Positions 10,110 to 21,543 of a DNA stretch of 64,000 bases are shown here, in pieces. The notes under the pieces were generated by a model, which made no database searches, had not been told where the DNA came from, and was given only the letters and a program-made list of their open reading frames with translations. This DNA comes from Gyrodactylus bullatarudis (taxonomy: Eukaryota > Platyhelminthes > Monogenea > Gyrodactylidea > Gyrodactylidae): positions 1 to 64,000 of the forward strand of contig SSNU01000249.1 in NCBI GenBank assembly GCA_012064415.1. The letters run 5' to 3'. The translations under genes and the position numbers were made by a program. How positions within the stretch are numbered: position 1 is the stretch's first letter; the number at the start of each line of letters is the position of its first letter.

Positions 10110-10643
10110 GTTTGTTCAAATCCTACTGAATAAGGTTACTAAGAATGTTGGAATTTTTTTGAATGATAGAAATGTATGATAAAAAAATCCTACCGAATAA
10201 AAGAATTATAATCTTTCTTTTGAAGATATGATTTTAATTAGAAAGAGCATTTTTTCTGATTAGATTTTTTCGCGGTTTTTAAGATAAATCGCAACATGAA
10301 CCAGATGAGATTTGCTTTAAAGCGAAACGAATTTTATTTCTATAGAACAAACACCAATCGATGTAGAGTGAAAAGTTCTTCAGTTTACTTAAGTTTAGTA
10401 CAAAAATATTCCTATGAATAGGAACTAGAAGAGTTGAAATTTTGAATGATTGGCTGTTTTGTTTTAAATGAAAAATATTCATTTTTTAATCTGACTCTAG
10501 TTACAGACCACCGATTTTTTCTTACCGATTCGCACTAGTGAATAGGAAATAATAGATATTAGTCATTGAGCTCCACCAACATTATTACACAAATAATTCA
10601 CAGTAATTTTATGTTTCCCCTCTCTTTTGAAATGTATTTGTTA

Positions 10644-11587
10644 CAGTGAAAATAGGAAATCAGTGAGTGGACAGAAATCACTAGTGAATGTGGGAAACCA
10701 GTGAAAACTTGGTGGAAATGAGAAATTAATTAAATTCTTACCATTTTCACTGGTTTTTCCCTGAAATCATACATCAAGTGTATTATTTATTCCAGATATA
10801 TGCTTGAATGGTTTATTCATAGACTGTGTAGTACAAGTGTGTATTACACGTACAAGGAGGAATTTTATTATATTTTATTCATCTCTTCGGTTAGTACATA
10901 AGTTCTAAGTAATTTAGTTTGTTAATTTAATTTCAGCTAATCTCTAGTTTCAAAAAAAAGTCATATTGATTTCATATTATTTACTAAGGTAAAATTTTTT
11001 AGAGTTAGTCAATGAATGTCTTTACGAGATAAAATTGAAGTTTAGAAAGCATTGTTATATTTGAAAATACAACTCCTGATACACTCGCTTCCTCAGTCAT
11101 ATTTTTAAAAACTGATTTATTTTAAACTACTCTATCTTTATGCCCAAATGATTGACCAATAAGAATAAATTTACATGAATGGTAATGTAATAACTTGTTT
11201 ACAAGCCAAAATAGTATTTTAAAAAACTATCAAGCCTTATTTGGGTTATCTTCAATAGCCAAAACTAGCAAACAATAAATAATAAATTTTAAAATAATAT
11301 TGACGAAACACTTAAACATGTAGAAAAGAATACCTAACCTAAGAGTCCTTGGACCAACATAAGAGATAAACAAAATATAATAAAATTCCCCCTTGTACGT
11401 GTTACACACAGTGAATAAACCATTCACGCATATATCTGGAATAGATAATACACTTGATGTATGATTTCAGGGAAAAACCAGTGAAAATGGTAAGAATTTA
11501 ATTATTTTCTCATTTTCACCAAGTTTTCACTGGTTTCCCACATTCACTAGTGATTTCTGTCCACTCACTGATTTCCTATTTTCACTG
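10644..11587. mobile_element. long-TIR MITE inserted at TA
   Basis: A 944-bp non-coding element. Ends CAGTGAAAATAGGAAATCAG and CTGATTTCCTATTTTCACTG are perfect inverses. The similarity continues inward for about 250 bp on each side (to near 10890 and from near 11375). TA flanks both ends (10642-10643 and 11588-11589). Internal ACTAGTGA and CACTGG motifs repeat within each arm. Confidence 0.8.
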
Positions 11588-11889
11588 TAACATATTAATG
11601 ATCGGAAAGAGGTCTTGACATGAGATTGACAAATATTATTTCAAGACCCCTCCTATCCAAAAATGAAAATTCGTTGATTATGTGTATACAATGAGTGATA
11701 CACACACATTGTGTTTCACAGCATGAAAAATCAAATTAACAATATAAGCAAGGCAGATTAGCCAGATACCCCCTTGTAGCTAGGATAAGGAAATTAGACA
11801 TCTAAAGTCATTTTTGATTCTAACGATTAAAAAAACAACTCACTCTAATAGTGCACCTGACAACTTGTTCTAAAACTATTGCAGAGAAT

Positions 11890-12290
11890 TACCCCTAATT
11901 TTATCTGATCACAGTCCTGAACAAATATTCAATCTTGAGGATACAGCTCTTTTCTTCTATATGAAAAAACGGGAAGTTCTCTCAAAAAATACAAACCCTC
12001 ACGGTTTTAAAGATTATAAGGACAGAGTAACACTAGTCTTCTGCGTCAACTCAGCTGGGGATAAAAGACATTCCAAATCATCTATAAATCTAAAGAGCCC
12101 CGATGTTTTGATGACAATGATATAACTTTTTAAATTATGCATCATCAAGCAAAGGTTGGATGATCAAGTCAATATTTCCTAAATTCTCAGATTGGAATAC
12201 AGAACTTGTAAGGTCTGGAAAACTAATTATCTTATTCATTGACAATGCCCCTAGTCATGCAATTGATTTTCAGATACACTAAAAGTCCTA
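11890..12290 (+). pseudogene. pogo-like DDE domain, first module
   Basis: Plus-strand reading EQIFNLEDTALFFYMKKRE, KDRVTLVFCVNSAGDKRHSK, then in another frame SDWNTELVRSGKLIILFIDN and APSHAIDF, and LKIV. This is the pogo/jerky-type DDE_1 fold. The first catalytic motif reads NLEDT where NxDET is usual, and the reading ends before the third catalytic position. Several frameshifts. It runs directly into the N-terminal HTH of the next module (LTLKKKLDISHDA), the same head-to-tail arrangement as in the gene at 33269-35725. Confidence 0.55.
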
Positions 12291-12294
12291 AAAA

Positions 12295-13377
12295 TTGTGG
12301 ATTGTACCGATGATATCGTTAACTCTTAAGAAAAAATTGGATATCTCTCATGATGCACAGGCATTGACGAGGCTGCAAAAGTTCACGATATTTCAGTCAG
12401 GCAGGTCAAGTCCTATGTTGCCTATAGTGAAGAATATGCAAGAATATGCTAACTTTAGAAGAGCCGACTGTAAACAAATCAACCCAGCTGTTATGTATCA
12501 AAATACTGAAGTTGATGTTTTGGAATTGATTCGAAGAAAACGATATCTAATGGACCCACATCCAATTAGGAGAATCGACTGCCAAAACCATATGAAGCTT
12601 TTTGGTTGAATATTATAAGGAGATCAATTCGAAGCCTCAGGTGGCTGGATGAAATCATTCATGTAGAGAAATGATTATAAAACCAGTCATTTGAGAGGAG
12701 AAGCTGGCTCAGTAGACCAAGTTTAAATTTATCAATGGTTTTTTGAAAATAGACACCTTTTAAGAGGATATCTATCTAGCGATATTTACAATTGTGATGA
12801 AACTGGGCTCAATTATCTGTATGAAGGAAGAGTCACTCTCGAAAGAAGTACTCAAAATGTTCGGGGAACTCGTGATAATAAAGACAGAATAAAAAGGCTG
12901 CTCTGTTGCTCATTAAGTACAAACCCTTATTTATAGGTAGGCTAGATAGCTTAATAGCGTTTGTAAATCATGTTTTATAAATTCATTAATTTTTAATAGG
13001 AAAGTCAAAACGTCAAAGGTGCTTTCGAGGAAAAATCCCTCACAAGTCAGAAAAATGCTTAGATGGATACGATGATATTCCAAAAGTGGTATGATGAGTT
13101 TGCTGAATTGATTGGAGAGAGACAAGTCCTTCTACTAATAGACAAATGTCCAGCCCACATAAATCTGGAAGAAAGAGTGAACATGAAGATTCTTTTTCTA
13201 CCCAAGAATACAACGGCCCTCACGCAACCACTTAATAGTGGGGTAATAAAAGAGTTAAAAGACCATTATTGGACCGAATTAATCGAATATGGTTTAAAAC
13301 CAGATCTTTCAAGAGTCCTTACAACTGCAACTACAGCTTGGGATAAAGTTCCTAAACAGTATGCTCAATTATTTTAA
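12295..13377 (+). pseudogene. pogo/jerky-like transposase with a 63-nt intron
   Basis: The N-terminal HTH part is SLTLKKKLDISHDAQ and EYANFRRADCKQI; a CENP-B-type region follows (DVLELIRRKRYLMDPHPIRR). The catalytic core has IYNCDETGLNYL (first Asp, 12796), the pieces KPLF and IGKSKRQRCFRG joined by a GT-AG intron at 12937-12999, WYDEFAEL, QVLLLIDKCPAH (second Asp, 13141), then LPKNTTALTQPLNSGVIKEL. The third catalytic Asp is Asn (AAT for GAT at 13234), so the enzyme would be dead even without the stops and frameshifts elsewhere. Spacing of the last two positions is 31 codons, normal for pogo. Confidence 0.8.
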
Positions 13378-13654
13378 GAAGATTTGTTCTGTAAAATAAA
13401 ATTTTTCCTCCATCAATGACATGTAAGCCATATTTTAAAGGATTCCTAAGCGTGCTCAAAGCGTAGGATTTATTTAGTGAAGGCAATGTACTAGAGTACA
13501 AGACCTATTTAAAAAAACAAACACTCTTTTTCGTGCGAAAGAATAACAAAAGGAATAGAGAAAGAGGTTTCCAATTTCAATGAATAAAGTTTCATATCAT
13601 TCGAAAAATTTCCAAAATTCTTAGTAACCTTATTCAGTAGGATTTGAACAAACA

Positions 13655-13812
13655 GAAAGAGAAGATGTGAGAGTGCAAATATTCGATTTCGATTGGTTGT
13701 TGAGATTCTATCTATTAGTCATCGAGGTCAAGTCAGAGAAGTATAAATATAATTCTGGTATGAAAAATATTCGACTAGCAATTCATCATCTGTGTAACTA
13801 ACTGTATTTGGT
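13655..13812 (-). repeat. inverted partner of 8495-8642
   Basis: The reverse complement matches 8495-8642 closely, directly out from the right end of the pogo-like element. It is probably an inverted PLE 5' arm. Confidence 0.6.
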
Positions 13813-13931
13813 TTTATTCAATCAGAAATATTTTTTGCAATTTTTTAATACTGTGTTATAAAATATGGTTTTTATATTATTTTAATAATAACCAGTATGA
13901 CGAAAATTTTCTGAGTGAATAAAACCAAATA
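13806..13931. repeat. small foldback
   Basis: ATTTGGTTTTATTCA (from 13806) and TGAATAAAACCAAAT (to 13931) are inverses about 90 bp apart. Confidence 0.5.
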
Positions 13932-14546
13932 ATTATTGAATGAGAAAAACAGGATTATTCATTCAAAAAACACGGAATTAAAATTCTTCACATTAATAAT
14001 TGTTTTTCTTCTTGAGTTTTAAAGTATATTTTTGATATTCAAATGATCTCTGTTTTAGTGAATTGAGGTAGGTATTCAAGAAATAATAAGCTATTTAAAC
14101 AGATTTCAAAAAAATTATAAAGAAATTAAAAATAATAAAACATAGATTATAAATATTAGTAGGACTTTATTACCGAGTTTAATTAATATTTTTCAGTCAT
14201 ACAGACTGTAAACAAGAAATTTGACAAATACTATAATATTCCAACTTAAGTTTCAAACACTTAAGCATATATCATTCCATTTTACAGAATAAAATAAAAA
14301 TTTCGAGAAGAAATAATTTCAGCTCAATTCTCAAAGATGTAAGAGCAGTGACATTTTTTTTATAAAAAGGGTTATACCATTAAATAGAGATTGCAATTTT
14401 ATACATCTATCGAAAAATCCAATTAAAATTACAATAGCTGGTTTAATAGTCCGAGATACAAAAAGGGCAAAGAGGGCAGGTCACAGGTTTCAAATATTAA
14501 ACAGAAAAACGAACTTGGAAGGAACATTAGGAAGATTGAAGAACAA
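13932..14546. other. no recognisable feature
   Basis: A+T-rich, no coherent coding. 14461-14546 resembles the PLE leader upstream of 14696 and may be an old copy of it. Confidence 0.35.
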
Positions 14547-14588
14547 GAAAATAAACATTTAATTTCACGGGGTCTCTTCAGACTCAAT
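14547..14588 (-). ncRNA. hammerhead relic
   Basis: CTGAAGA and GAAA are both present, but helix I no longer pairs and the interbox complementarity is mostly gone. It is a decayed terminal unit next to the intact one at 14696. Confidence 0.5.
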
Positions 14589-14695
14589 CCTGAACTAAGA
14601 TTAAAATGTATTTGAACGGTAATATTGCCGAACATCATCAAGTAAATTGTTACTCGATTCTAGGCTCATAAGGAAGGTTGGAGAACAAGCAAAAA

Positions 14696-14741
14696 ATTAA
14701 GTGATAAACGTTTTATTTCGCCGGGTCTCTTCAGACTTAAT
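14696..14741 (-). ncRNA. hammerhead ribozyme (best preserved copy)
   Basis: Minus strand: helix I ATTAAGT/ACTTAAT is a perfect seven-pair stem (14735-14741 with 14696-14702). Core CTGAAGA and GAAA are intact. Helix III is a perfect five-pair hairpin with loop ACG. The cleavage site follows ATC (14703). The interbox CCCGG is complementary to CCGGG just upstream. Upstream on the same strand CCAATGG and CTATAAAT provide a plausible promoter. Expected to self-cleave in the transcript. Confidence 0.88.
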
Positions 14742-14855
14742 CCCGGACTGACATTTATAGTGTTACAATGCATGTTATTTCTGCCCTTCCATTGGTTTAA
14801 AATTATTGCTCAGAGAGGGAGGGGTGTCAATTTGCCATTCTGTTTCCAGGCAGTT

Positions 14856-15059
14856 TTACTTTCGTTTCTTCTCCATGCTTGGGCCCCCTTTACACTTTAG
14901 GAATTCATCCATCAGTAACTGCCCACTGTATCTTTTTCGTTTTCGCTTAATTGGCTGATTGGTTTTCCTCACTTCTTTAGCATTAATTGCAGGTTGACTA
15001 CAAGTTTGATCCTTTTTCACCTCTTCCTTTACCATTAAAATGTATATTTTTCTGCCCAC
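14856..15059 (-). pseudogene. PLE C-terminal tail
   Basis: Minus strand: KKDQTCSQPAINAKEV, basic cluster PIKRKRKRY, then SGQLLMDEFLKCKG. QLLMDEFL is a PIP-box form. The reading runs on to about 14856 without the usual stop. The promoter and hammerhead of the same copy follow at 14696-14790. Confidence 0.65.
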
Positions 15060-15112
15060 TCATTAGTTCAAAAGTGCTCAGAGAGGCAGGGGTGTGGGTT
15101 TGTAGAATCCCC

Positions 15113-15187
15113 ATTGGTCCGAAACAAATGAATAATTGCTATTGGTCAAGACAGCCCTTTCATGTTCTTTTAATACATATATATAAC
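15113..15187 (+). promoter_or_regulatory. PLE promoter: two inverted CCAAT boxes and TATA
   Basis: ATTGG at 15113 and 15141, then TATATATAA at about 15179-15187, about 20 nt before the hammerhead at 15204. The same order is seen at the other PLE ends. No transcript data; inferred from motif order. Confidence 0.5.
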
Positions 15188-15195
15188 TGCTCAAG

Positions 15196-15246
15196 TCGGT
15201 GTAAGGTCTGAAGAGAGCCGACGAAAATAAAAGCTTTTATTCACCT
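15196..15246 (+). ncRNA. hammerhead ribozyme upstream of a PLE start codon
   Basis: Helix I AGGT/ACCT (15204-15207 with 15243-15246, extended past one mismatch). Core boxes CTGAAGA and GAAA are intact. Helix III is a seven-pair A+T hairpin. Cleavage is expected after TTC at 15242. GTCGG (15196-15200) pairs with CCGAC between the boxes. An ATG follows 24 nt downstream (15270). Confidence 0.8.
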
Positions 15247-15269
15247 AACTTCTTTCGTCGTTCTAATGA

Positions 15270-15329
15270 CCATTAGTCAGCGCCCCCAGAATATTTTCGA
15301 GGAAATAAGGCAATTAATGTCTCAAAATT
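15270..15329 (+). pseudogene. PLE N-terminus, first codons
   Basis: MTISQRPQNIFEEIRQLMSQN then a stop or junction. The same start (MTPGQQPKNIFEEIRQIMS) lies behind the hammerheads at 26027 and 27329. This shows that the ribozyme sits in the 5' leader, directly ahead of the ORF. Confidence 0.55.
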
Positions 15330-15620
15330 AAAATGTATATTTTTCTGTCCACTCATTAGTTTAAAGTGCTCAGAGAGGCAGGGGTGTCGGTTTGTAATTC
15401 TGTTTCCAGGTGGTTTCAATTCCGTTTCTTCTCCAGACTTGAGCCCCTTTAAACTTTATAAATTTATCCATTGTTAACTTCCCACTGTTTTTAGCTTTCA
15501 TTTAATTGACTGATTACTTTTCCTCACTTCTTTTGCTCTAATTGCAGTTTCACTAAAATTTTGATCTTTTCTTACCTCTTCTCTTACACTAATTAAGGGT
15601 TGGCTCAAAATCTAATTTTA
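15330..15620 (-). pseudogene. PLE terminal repeat copy with decayed tail
   Basis: 15330-15400 repeats 15037-15110 in direct orientation. 15410-15600 matches the tail region at 14830-15010. On the minus strand SGKLTMDKFIKFKG can still be read, with Lys in place of the PIP-box Gln, amid stops. Confidence 0.55.
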
Positions 15621-16843
15621 TTGATCCTTCATAACATATTTTGTCGAGAGCAATTATTTGCTTAATAGAGATATCTACATTGGCTAAGAGGAAGCCATCG
15701 AATAAAATCAAGGTAGAACATAATGGAGGAAACAACACATGCGGCAACTTCTTTGCTTCATTTACTATTCGAATATCAAGAAGACTTCTGAAGATTAATC
15801 AGTGACTAGAAATTTTTAAATGATTGAAAGAAAAGGCTTTTTAGCATCAATAAATATTAGTAAATAATTTCAATATTTAAAGAAAAGAATAGTTGCTACC
15901 ATTTATATTAAAATTTTTGCAACCGCTATAAAATTGACTAAAAAACATTATTCACGAAAAAAACAAAAATTATTATTATTATATATGTTGTGCCTAAAGT
16001 GTAACGAATGATTAAAGTGTAATCAATCACTTTCAAAGTTTAAAGTGTAATGAAAATATCTTTCCTCTTTGTCCCATTTTGATACTATGTTTCTCTTTTT
16101 TTAAATTGAGATAGAAAATTCGAAACTTAAAAATCCAATTAACCCTTCATGTGCCAAATAATTTTTTTTATAATACACACATGGAAAATTTGCAACCTTA
16201 TCAAAATAAGTAACCTGATTCCAAATCTGAATTCTTTTTAGAAAGCCAACTTATCCTTTCAAAGATAACAGGGGTAAAATTGACAATTTTGGATCTAAAA
16301 CTAGTTTTCTTCTAAACTATAAGAGATATCGAGCAATCGATTGCATATTTGAAATATACGGCTATTGTTTTACGACATGAAGTTATTTTATTTTTAACTT
16401 AAGCTTCAGCAAATAGCCTTTCAAAAAATCGTTTTAGATATTTGACTACATTCTCATTCTTTTTGTAACTCTGGTTTGCACCAGTGAAGAGCCATCTTCT
16501 TTTCCAAATTGTTCATCTTTTTCATTGCTAAAATAATGTCTAGATGTAGCTATTTTACTCATTGCTATATGGACAAACAAAATTATTGTAGAAAATGTGT
16601 CTGATGAATACAATGAAAATGTAATTTTGCTCATATCATTGAATATTAAACAGAATCTAGAATCTGTTCTGCTGAAACGATTATGTTCTGCATTATAATA
16701 ATCATATTTCCAAAAAATCTGGATTGATATTAAAGCAATGTATTTTTTCAAATTTTCTAACCTCCAAAATCAGGGACCTACCCTTGTATTACAGATGGTT
16801 ATGTACGATTACGAGAAGCAATAGCCGGACAAATAAGTACAGG
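15621..16843. other. no recognisable feature
   Basis: A+T-rich; open stretches here (for example 16446-16751 minus) show no family motif. Confidence 0.35.
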
Positions 16844-16885
16844 TGAAGTACCCGTTTTCTATCCCACTCTGCCCATATCGTAATT
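16844..16885 (+). repeat. solitary pogo-type end
   Basis: TA followed by CAGGTGAAGTACCC and, after a gap, CTCTGCCC. This is the same start as the long terminal repeats of the pogo-like element at 32511 (CAGGTAAAGTACCC). The other end was not found. Confidence 0.45.
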
Positions 16886-17602
16886 AACATCTGAGTTATA
16901 TACCTAAACCATGATTTTTGTTAGCCAATAAGAGAACAGGGAACATCCAACCAATGAAATTTAAGCACATATAATTTTGATTTCTAAGTCAGATTCCTGT
17001 TGTGTTTCACATAATTAGTCTTAAATAATTTTTTTTCGTAAATTTTTTCCTGTAAAAATTCAGTAATAAGAAAGTTTAGAAAGTCCTCGATTTTTACTAT
17101 AAAATTAGTACCATTGAATGAAGAATTTAAAGTTTAGTCCATTCCTGGAATTTCATACTGAAAAATTTTTCTGGGTCAAAACTAAACGATTTTAAAGTTA
17201 GAATAGTCCAATTTTTAATTTCAAATAAATATTGATAAAAGTCGTATTTCATTCTAAGTTTTCAAACCGATTGCTAAAAGGGGAGGGATTGTGATCACAC
17301 TGTTTGGATAAGTTAAAAATCACAATGATAGACCCAATGATATTTGGATAAGAAGAGAACCAACGAAAATAAAGCTTTTCTTCTTAACACTAGCATGAAT
17401 TTAAGTCAGAAAGCTCATAATAGTTTTGAGCAAATCAGACAACTCTTGTTTTTTTACATATAATATATTTAATTTTTATAAGATAGGACTAAGATAAGAG
17501 GATGAATTTAGGGTTAATATTTTAAATGTTGATTCTAGTGAATATGGAGGGTGAGTTAATTTGTAATTTCAATTTTTTTTTTGTTTGTACAAAGAAAGTC
17601 AT
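16886..17602. other. no recognisable feature
   Basis: A+T-rich spacer before the MULE-like element. Confidence 0.35.
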
Positions 17603-19207
17603 TACACTTGTGCACCAGTTTTCGTACCTGAGAATGTGCACATCCCATTTTTCATGTCTTTCAAAACTAAAATTAATCATCAACCTACTAAGAAATAGGA
17701 TAAGTATATGAATAAATTAATTTTTTGGTCAATATTTTCATTTTTTCTGATTTTGATCTCAATTTGCAGGGATATTTTTTTTTCTGGTCAGACCAGTACC
17801 CCTGCAGGCTAGTAAATTATTCATTAAACTCGAATAAGATTCCAAATTAAAATGAGGTTTCTCATAAAAAAGAATAAAAAAGAATTAGAAAATTGAAACC
17901 TTCAATTATAATTATTGCTCATAGCTTCACTCACATGTACCATAATTAGATAATTACTGCATCATATCCAAAATGTTTTATAAAAATCAATGAGTAATTC
18001 TCGAGTCAGAATTAATCAGAAGTAATTGATTTAGCTCCAAATTTTCCAAAATTAACCCCATCGTTATTCAGTTCATCGAATTCTGAAAATTTTAACTTTT
18101 TTGAAATATTAATATTTATTGTTTATCATCTTTATTAGAAATTAAAAATAGATTGCTCATATTTCTCCATAAAAGTTTTTTCGAAAAAATTTCTTGATAT
18201 TCATCTTCTTTTCTCATCCTTAGTTCTTATTCTTAATTTACGTGGTCGGCCCTTTTTCTTCTTTGGTTCAAGCTCAAACAAGCACTGCTCTTCCAAATCG
18301 TCGAGATCGCAGAGGTTAATCGATCCAGAATATGCTCTCTTTACTAAGTCCATTTTGTAAAAGGAAGGTGCTAATTCATTTGATGAACAAGATAAATATT
18401 TTGAGACAGCAAAAAGATGAGAACAAGGATAGCCATTAGTTTTCAGTCACAGGAACACTTGAATAAATTATAATCAACGATTTTTCGAATAGAATTATTT
18501 CTCTCTTTTGTAACTTGATAGGTAGCTTCTATTGTAGTTTGATAGACTTTCAAGAACTTCGAAGTTTCGATAGAATTCTCAACTATCTGCATATAATAGT
18601 CAGATAAAAGGGAGGTTTTATCAGCATTTTTCACTTTTCTTGTACAAATAAATCTGGGAGGTAATTTATGAATGTAATAATTCCGTGAGATGAATTTAAT
18701 GAACTGAATTACGATGGGGTTAATTTTGGAAATATTTGGGGCTAAATCTGAAAAAAAATTTCTAGAATGGGGCTAGTTTTAGGATTATTCCCACTTTGGG
18801 GCTACTTTTGGAAATTTTTCGAATAGATTTGGAGCTACTTTTGGAATATATTATAAAAATGAATCCCTTCTTACAAAATAAAACGATGACAATAACTTCA
18901 ATATTCACGAAGCTTAACTTTAAAGAAGAAGGTTAGTAATGAAAAAAACATCACATACTTCTGCGAAAACTGTTCACATGGGTACGTCTAAATAAAATTT
19001 TTTCGTGTAGGTTACAAATCTCTGAGATAAACCCTCAAATGTCGTACTGAAAATACTAAGAAGAGTTTTAACCTCTATCTAGCCTATTATTATTTTATTC
19101 ATATACTTGTCCTACTTCTTAGTAGGTTTATGATTAATTTTTGTTTTGAAAGACATGAAAAATCGGGTGTGCACATTCTCAGGCACGAAAACTGGTGCAC
19201 AAGTGTA
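17603..19207 (-). mobile_element. MULE-like element with about 110-bp inverted ends
   Basis: 17603-17715 and 19095-19207 are inverted copies (outer TACACTTGTGCACCAGTTTT). A SWIM-type coding relic lies inside on the minus strand. No 9-bp target duplication is visible at the ends I assign. Confidence 0.6.
18225..18634 (-). pseudogene. MULE transposase C-terminus with SWIM zinc finger
   Basis: The minus strand reads NLFKCSCD, then in shifted frames a CxH with HLFAVSKYLS, then MDLVKRAYSGSINLCDLDD and a basic end (PKKKKGRPRKLRIRTKDEK). CxCx(n)CxH is the SWIM zinc-binding motif at the end of MULE transposases; the AT-hook-like GRPRK resembles the second MULE here (RKRGRKKKRQK at 30.3 kb). The catalytic domain is gone. 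Confidence 0.55.
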
Positions 19208-19572
19208 TTGAAAATATGCAAATATAATTTTTAAAACTTACATCATTGATAAATTTACAGCAAATAAATACTTAAAATTTTATTTTTATCTCTAATAAAT
19301 ATTTTTACAGGCGTTCAAAAAGTGAGGAGGAAGAAGAAAAAGAAGGATTTTCTCAAGATTTTTCGGAACCAACTGATGAACCTTTTGATTTTACGTACCT
19401 CTTGTTATAATCAAAATATAAATATATCAATATGAATATTTTTATTTTATTTTCACTCTAAACATTTTTGAAATTTTCTTTGTAGTTGTTTGCTACATCG
19501 ATTGCTAAAATGTATTTGTGAATCGTGAATGAATTTCAATACTATGTCTGTCTCAACGCAAAGAGAAACAAA

Positions 19573-20625
19573 CGGTAACACTTCACTCCGGTTACAGCGA
19601 AAAATTCGATTCAGTTGGGAGTTTCGCGTTAGCCAATGAGAATCAACTAATAACCTGAGTGCTATTCTTTTCTCTATTTAATCTATTCTATGTTTATATA
19701 CAAATCCCCGAATACTATGCTTCATACTTTACTTGACGTACATTGAGCAAGCCTAACCATACAGGGCTTATTTCTGAATTAATTCAACCATTTTTTCATA
19801 GAACTTGATTTATTAATGTAGCTGAACTTTTTCTTTTTTATTACTCAAATTAATAGAAGTTTTATGCTTAAAATTTAGTTCACTTAAATTTTCATCTTAA
19901 ATTAGGTTATTGACTCTATTCATGTTAGATCGATTGAGATCACCCCTCTATTTTTGGACCATGACTGTGAGTATTCCATTCAAGAACCCTTAACAGTTAT
20001 TCCCTGTATGAGTATTTAAATATCTTGTTTCCCAAGCAACTTGGTGTGTGGCGATTGTTCGATGAATATTTTTCTTCAACGAGTCCCTTCAAAGATCCCT
20101 GTGGAAAATTGATTTAACTCACGGTATTGAGTATGCCTTACCACATTTTATACTCCGCATTATACTAGTGATTCGGAATGTTTTTATTGAGTTTATTTCT
20201 TGAAGTGTCGCATTTATGGATAAAGTATTCTGCTAGAACATGTCCAGAAATCGTTCTCAGTAAAGTTCATTTGGTTAGCAGAAAAATGATTGGTTAGCTT
20301 GTATAATGATTGACACAATTATTTTGATTAATCAACTATTTATCATATTTTCAATTTAGGAAAAGGCTTTCAATATATACTAATTTAAGGGTGAATTAAT
20401 TCAGAAATAAGCCCTGTATGGTTAGGCTTGCTCAATGTACGTCAAGTAAAGTATGGAGCATAGTATTCGGGGATTTGTATATAAACATAGAATAGATTAA
20501 ATAGAGAAAAGAATAGCATTCAATAGGAAACGTATGGCACTCAGGTTTTTAGTTGATTCTGATTGGCTAACGCGAAAGTCCCTCTGAATGGAATTTTTCG
20601 CTATACCCGAAGTGATGTGTTACCG
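19573..20625. mobile_element. foldback element with about 220-bp inverted arms
   Basis: CGGTAACACTTCACTCCGGT at the left and its diverged inverse at the right. The arms (to about 19790 and from about 20390) include long perfect blocks such as GAATTAATTCAGAAATAAGC. A 600-bp non-coding centre. Family unassigned. Confidence 0.65.
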
Positions 20626-21006
20626 AAATATATATTTAACATATCAGATGACGATATATATAAGATAAAACAAAATAACCATTTTTTTCCAATTTAAATC
20701 TTTTATTGAACCACATTTTACTCTCGGATTTTATTTTTTTATTACTAACGCCAAATACTCAATTATTATTTATTGTGATAGTTTGGTTTTGGAATTGATG
20801 ACTTTGGAATGAAATTTATTGAACAATTCATAAGTTCTGCTTTACATTCATCATTATCATATAAAAATAATTATCATGTACAATAATAATAATAATTTTA
20901 AGGAATAAAAAAAGGAAAATATTTTCATGTGTGTACAATGATAATTAAGATAGTTTGCAAAAGATCTGTTATAATCTAAATTTAAATTATGAAATATATA
21001 TATATA
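20626..21006. other. no recognisable feature
   Basis: A+T-rich spacer. Confidence 0.35.
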
Positions 21007-21085
21007 CAGTTGTACCTCTATAAAAAATGTAACAAACCTATCCGTCTCCTCTCTGCCCCTTTTAAGTTGAGAAAAATAATGTATA

Positions 21086-21541
21086 GCTACTATAAAGTAG
21101 GTTTATGAGTGTCAAACTTTTCAGGAGAATAAAATACCAAATGCCGATTCTTTGCACGTTTGAAATTTGTAGTTGTATATGAAGGATTAATTACTCATTA
21201 ATATTTCGAGTTAATCGTTGAATAACTCAGTGTGATTATAGGGGAAAGAGTGATGTAAGCTATAATTACAGTTGTTCCCCAATTGTGGGTGTAAATAAGG
21301 GGAAACAACCCAGGTATAGGTCAAAAGTGTGAAAAGACGAAACGGAGAAAAAATATTTTTTAAATCCAAAATAAAAACTGCTCTAATGTTTTTATAGTGT
21401 TCTATGATACAAGAAATGAACGAATCTGGTATTTTTATTAGATCGAAAGAATCAGCAGAAAATTCTCTATCGAATGAATCAAACTTGACTGAATTTTATT
21501 TTTTGGAAAGTTTGACACTCATAAACCTACTTTATAGTAGC
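21086..21541. mobile_element. nested MITE
   Basis: Inverted ends GCTACTATAAAGTAGGTTTA, about 36 bp, flanked by TA (21084-21085 and 21542-21543). Non-coding, 456 bp. Confidence 0.7.
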
Positions 21542-21543
21542 TA

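Larger units (their letters stand above)
10110..13653 (+). mobile_element. decayed pogo-like transposon
   Basis: Inverted ends match over about 59 bp (10110-10168 with 13596-13653; outermost GTTTGTTCAAATCC). Inside are a nested MITE (10644-11587) and two successive pogo-type DDE coding regions (about 11890-12290 and 12295-13377). Without the MITE the element is about 2.6 kb. A TA duplication is not obvious at the ends. Confidence 0.55.

Noticed and set aside
16446..16751. Minus-strand 101-codon frame
   Set aside because: No recognisable motif, no splice or promoter context; expected by chance in this length of A+T-rich DNA.
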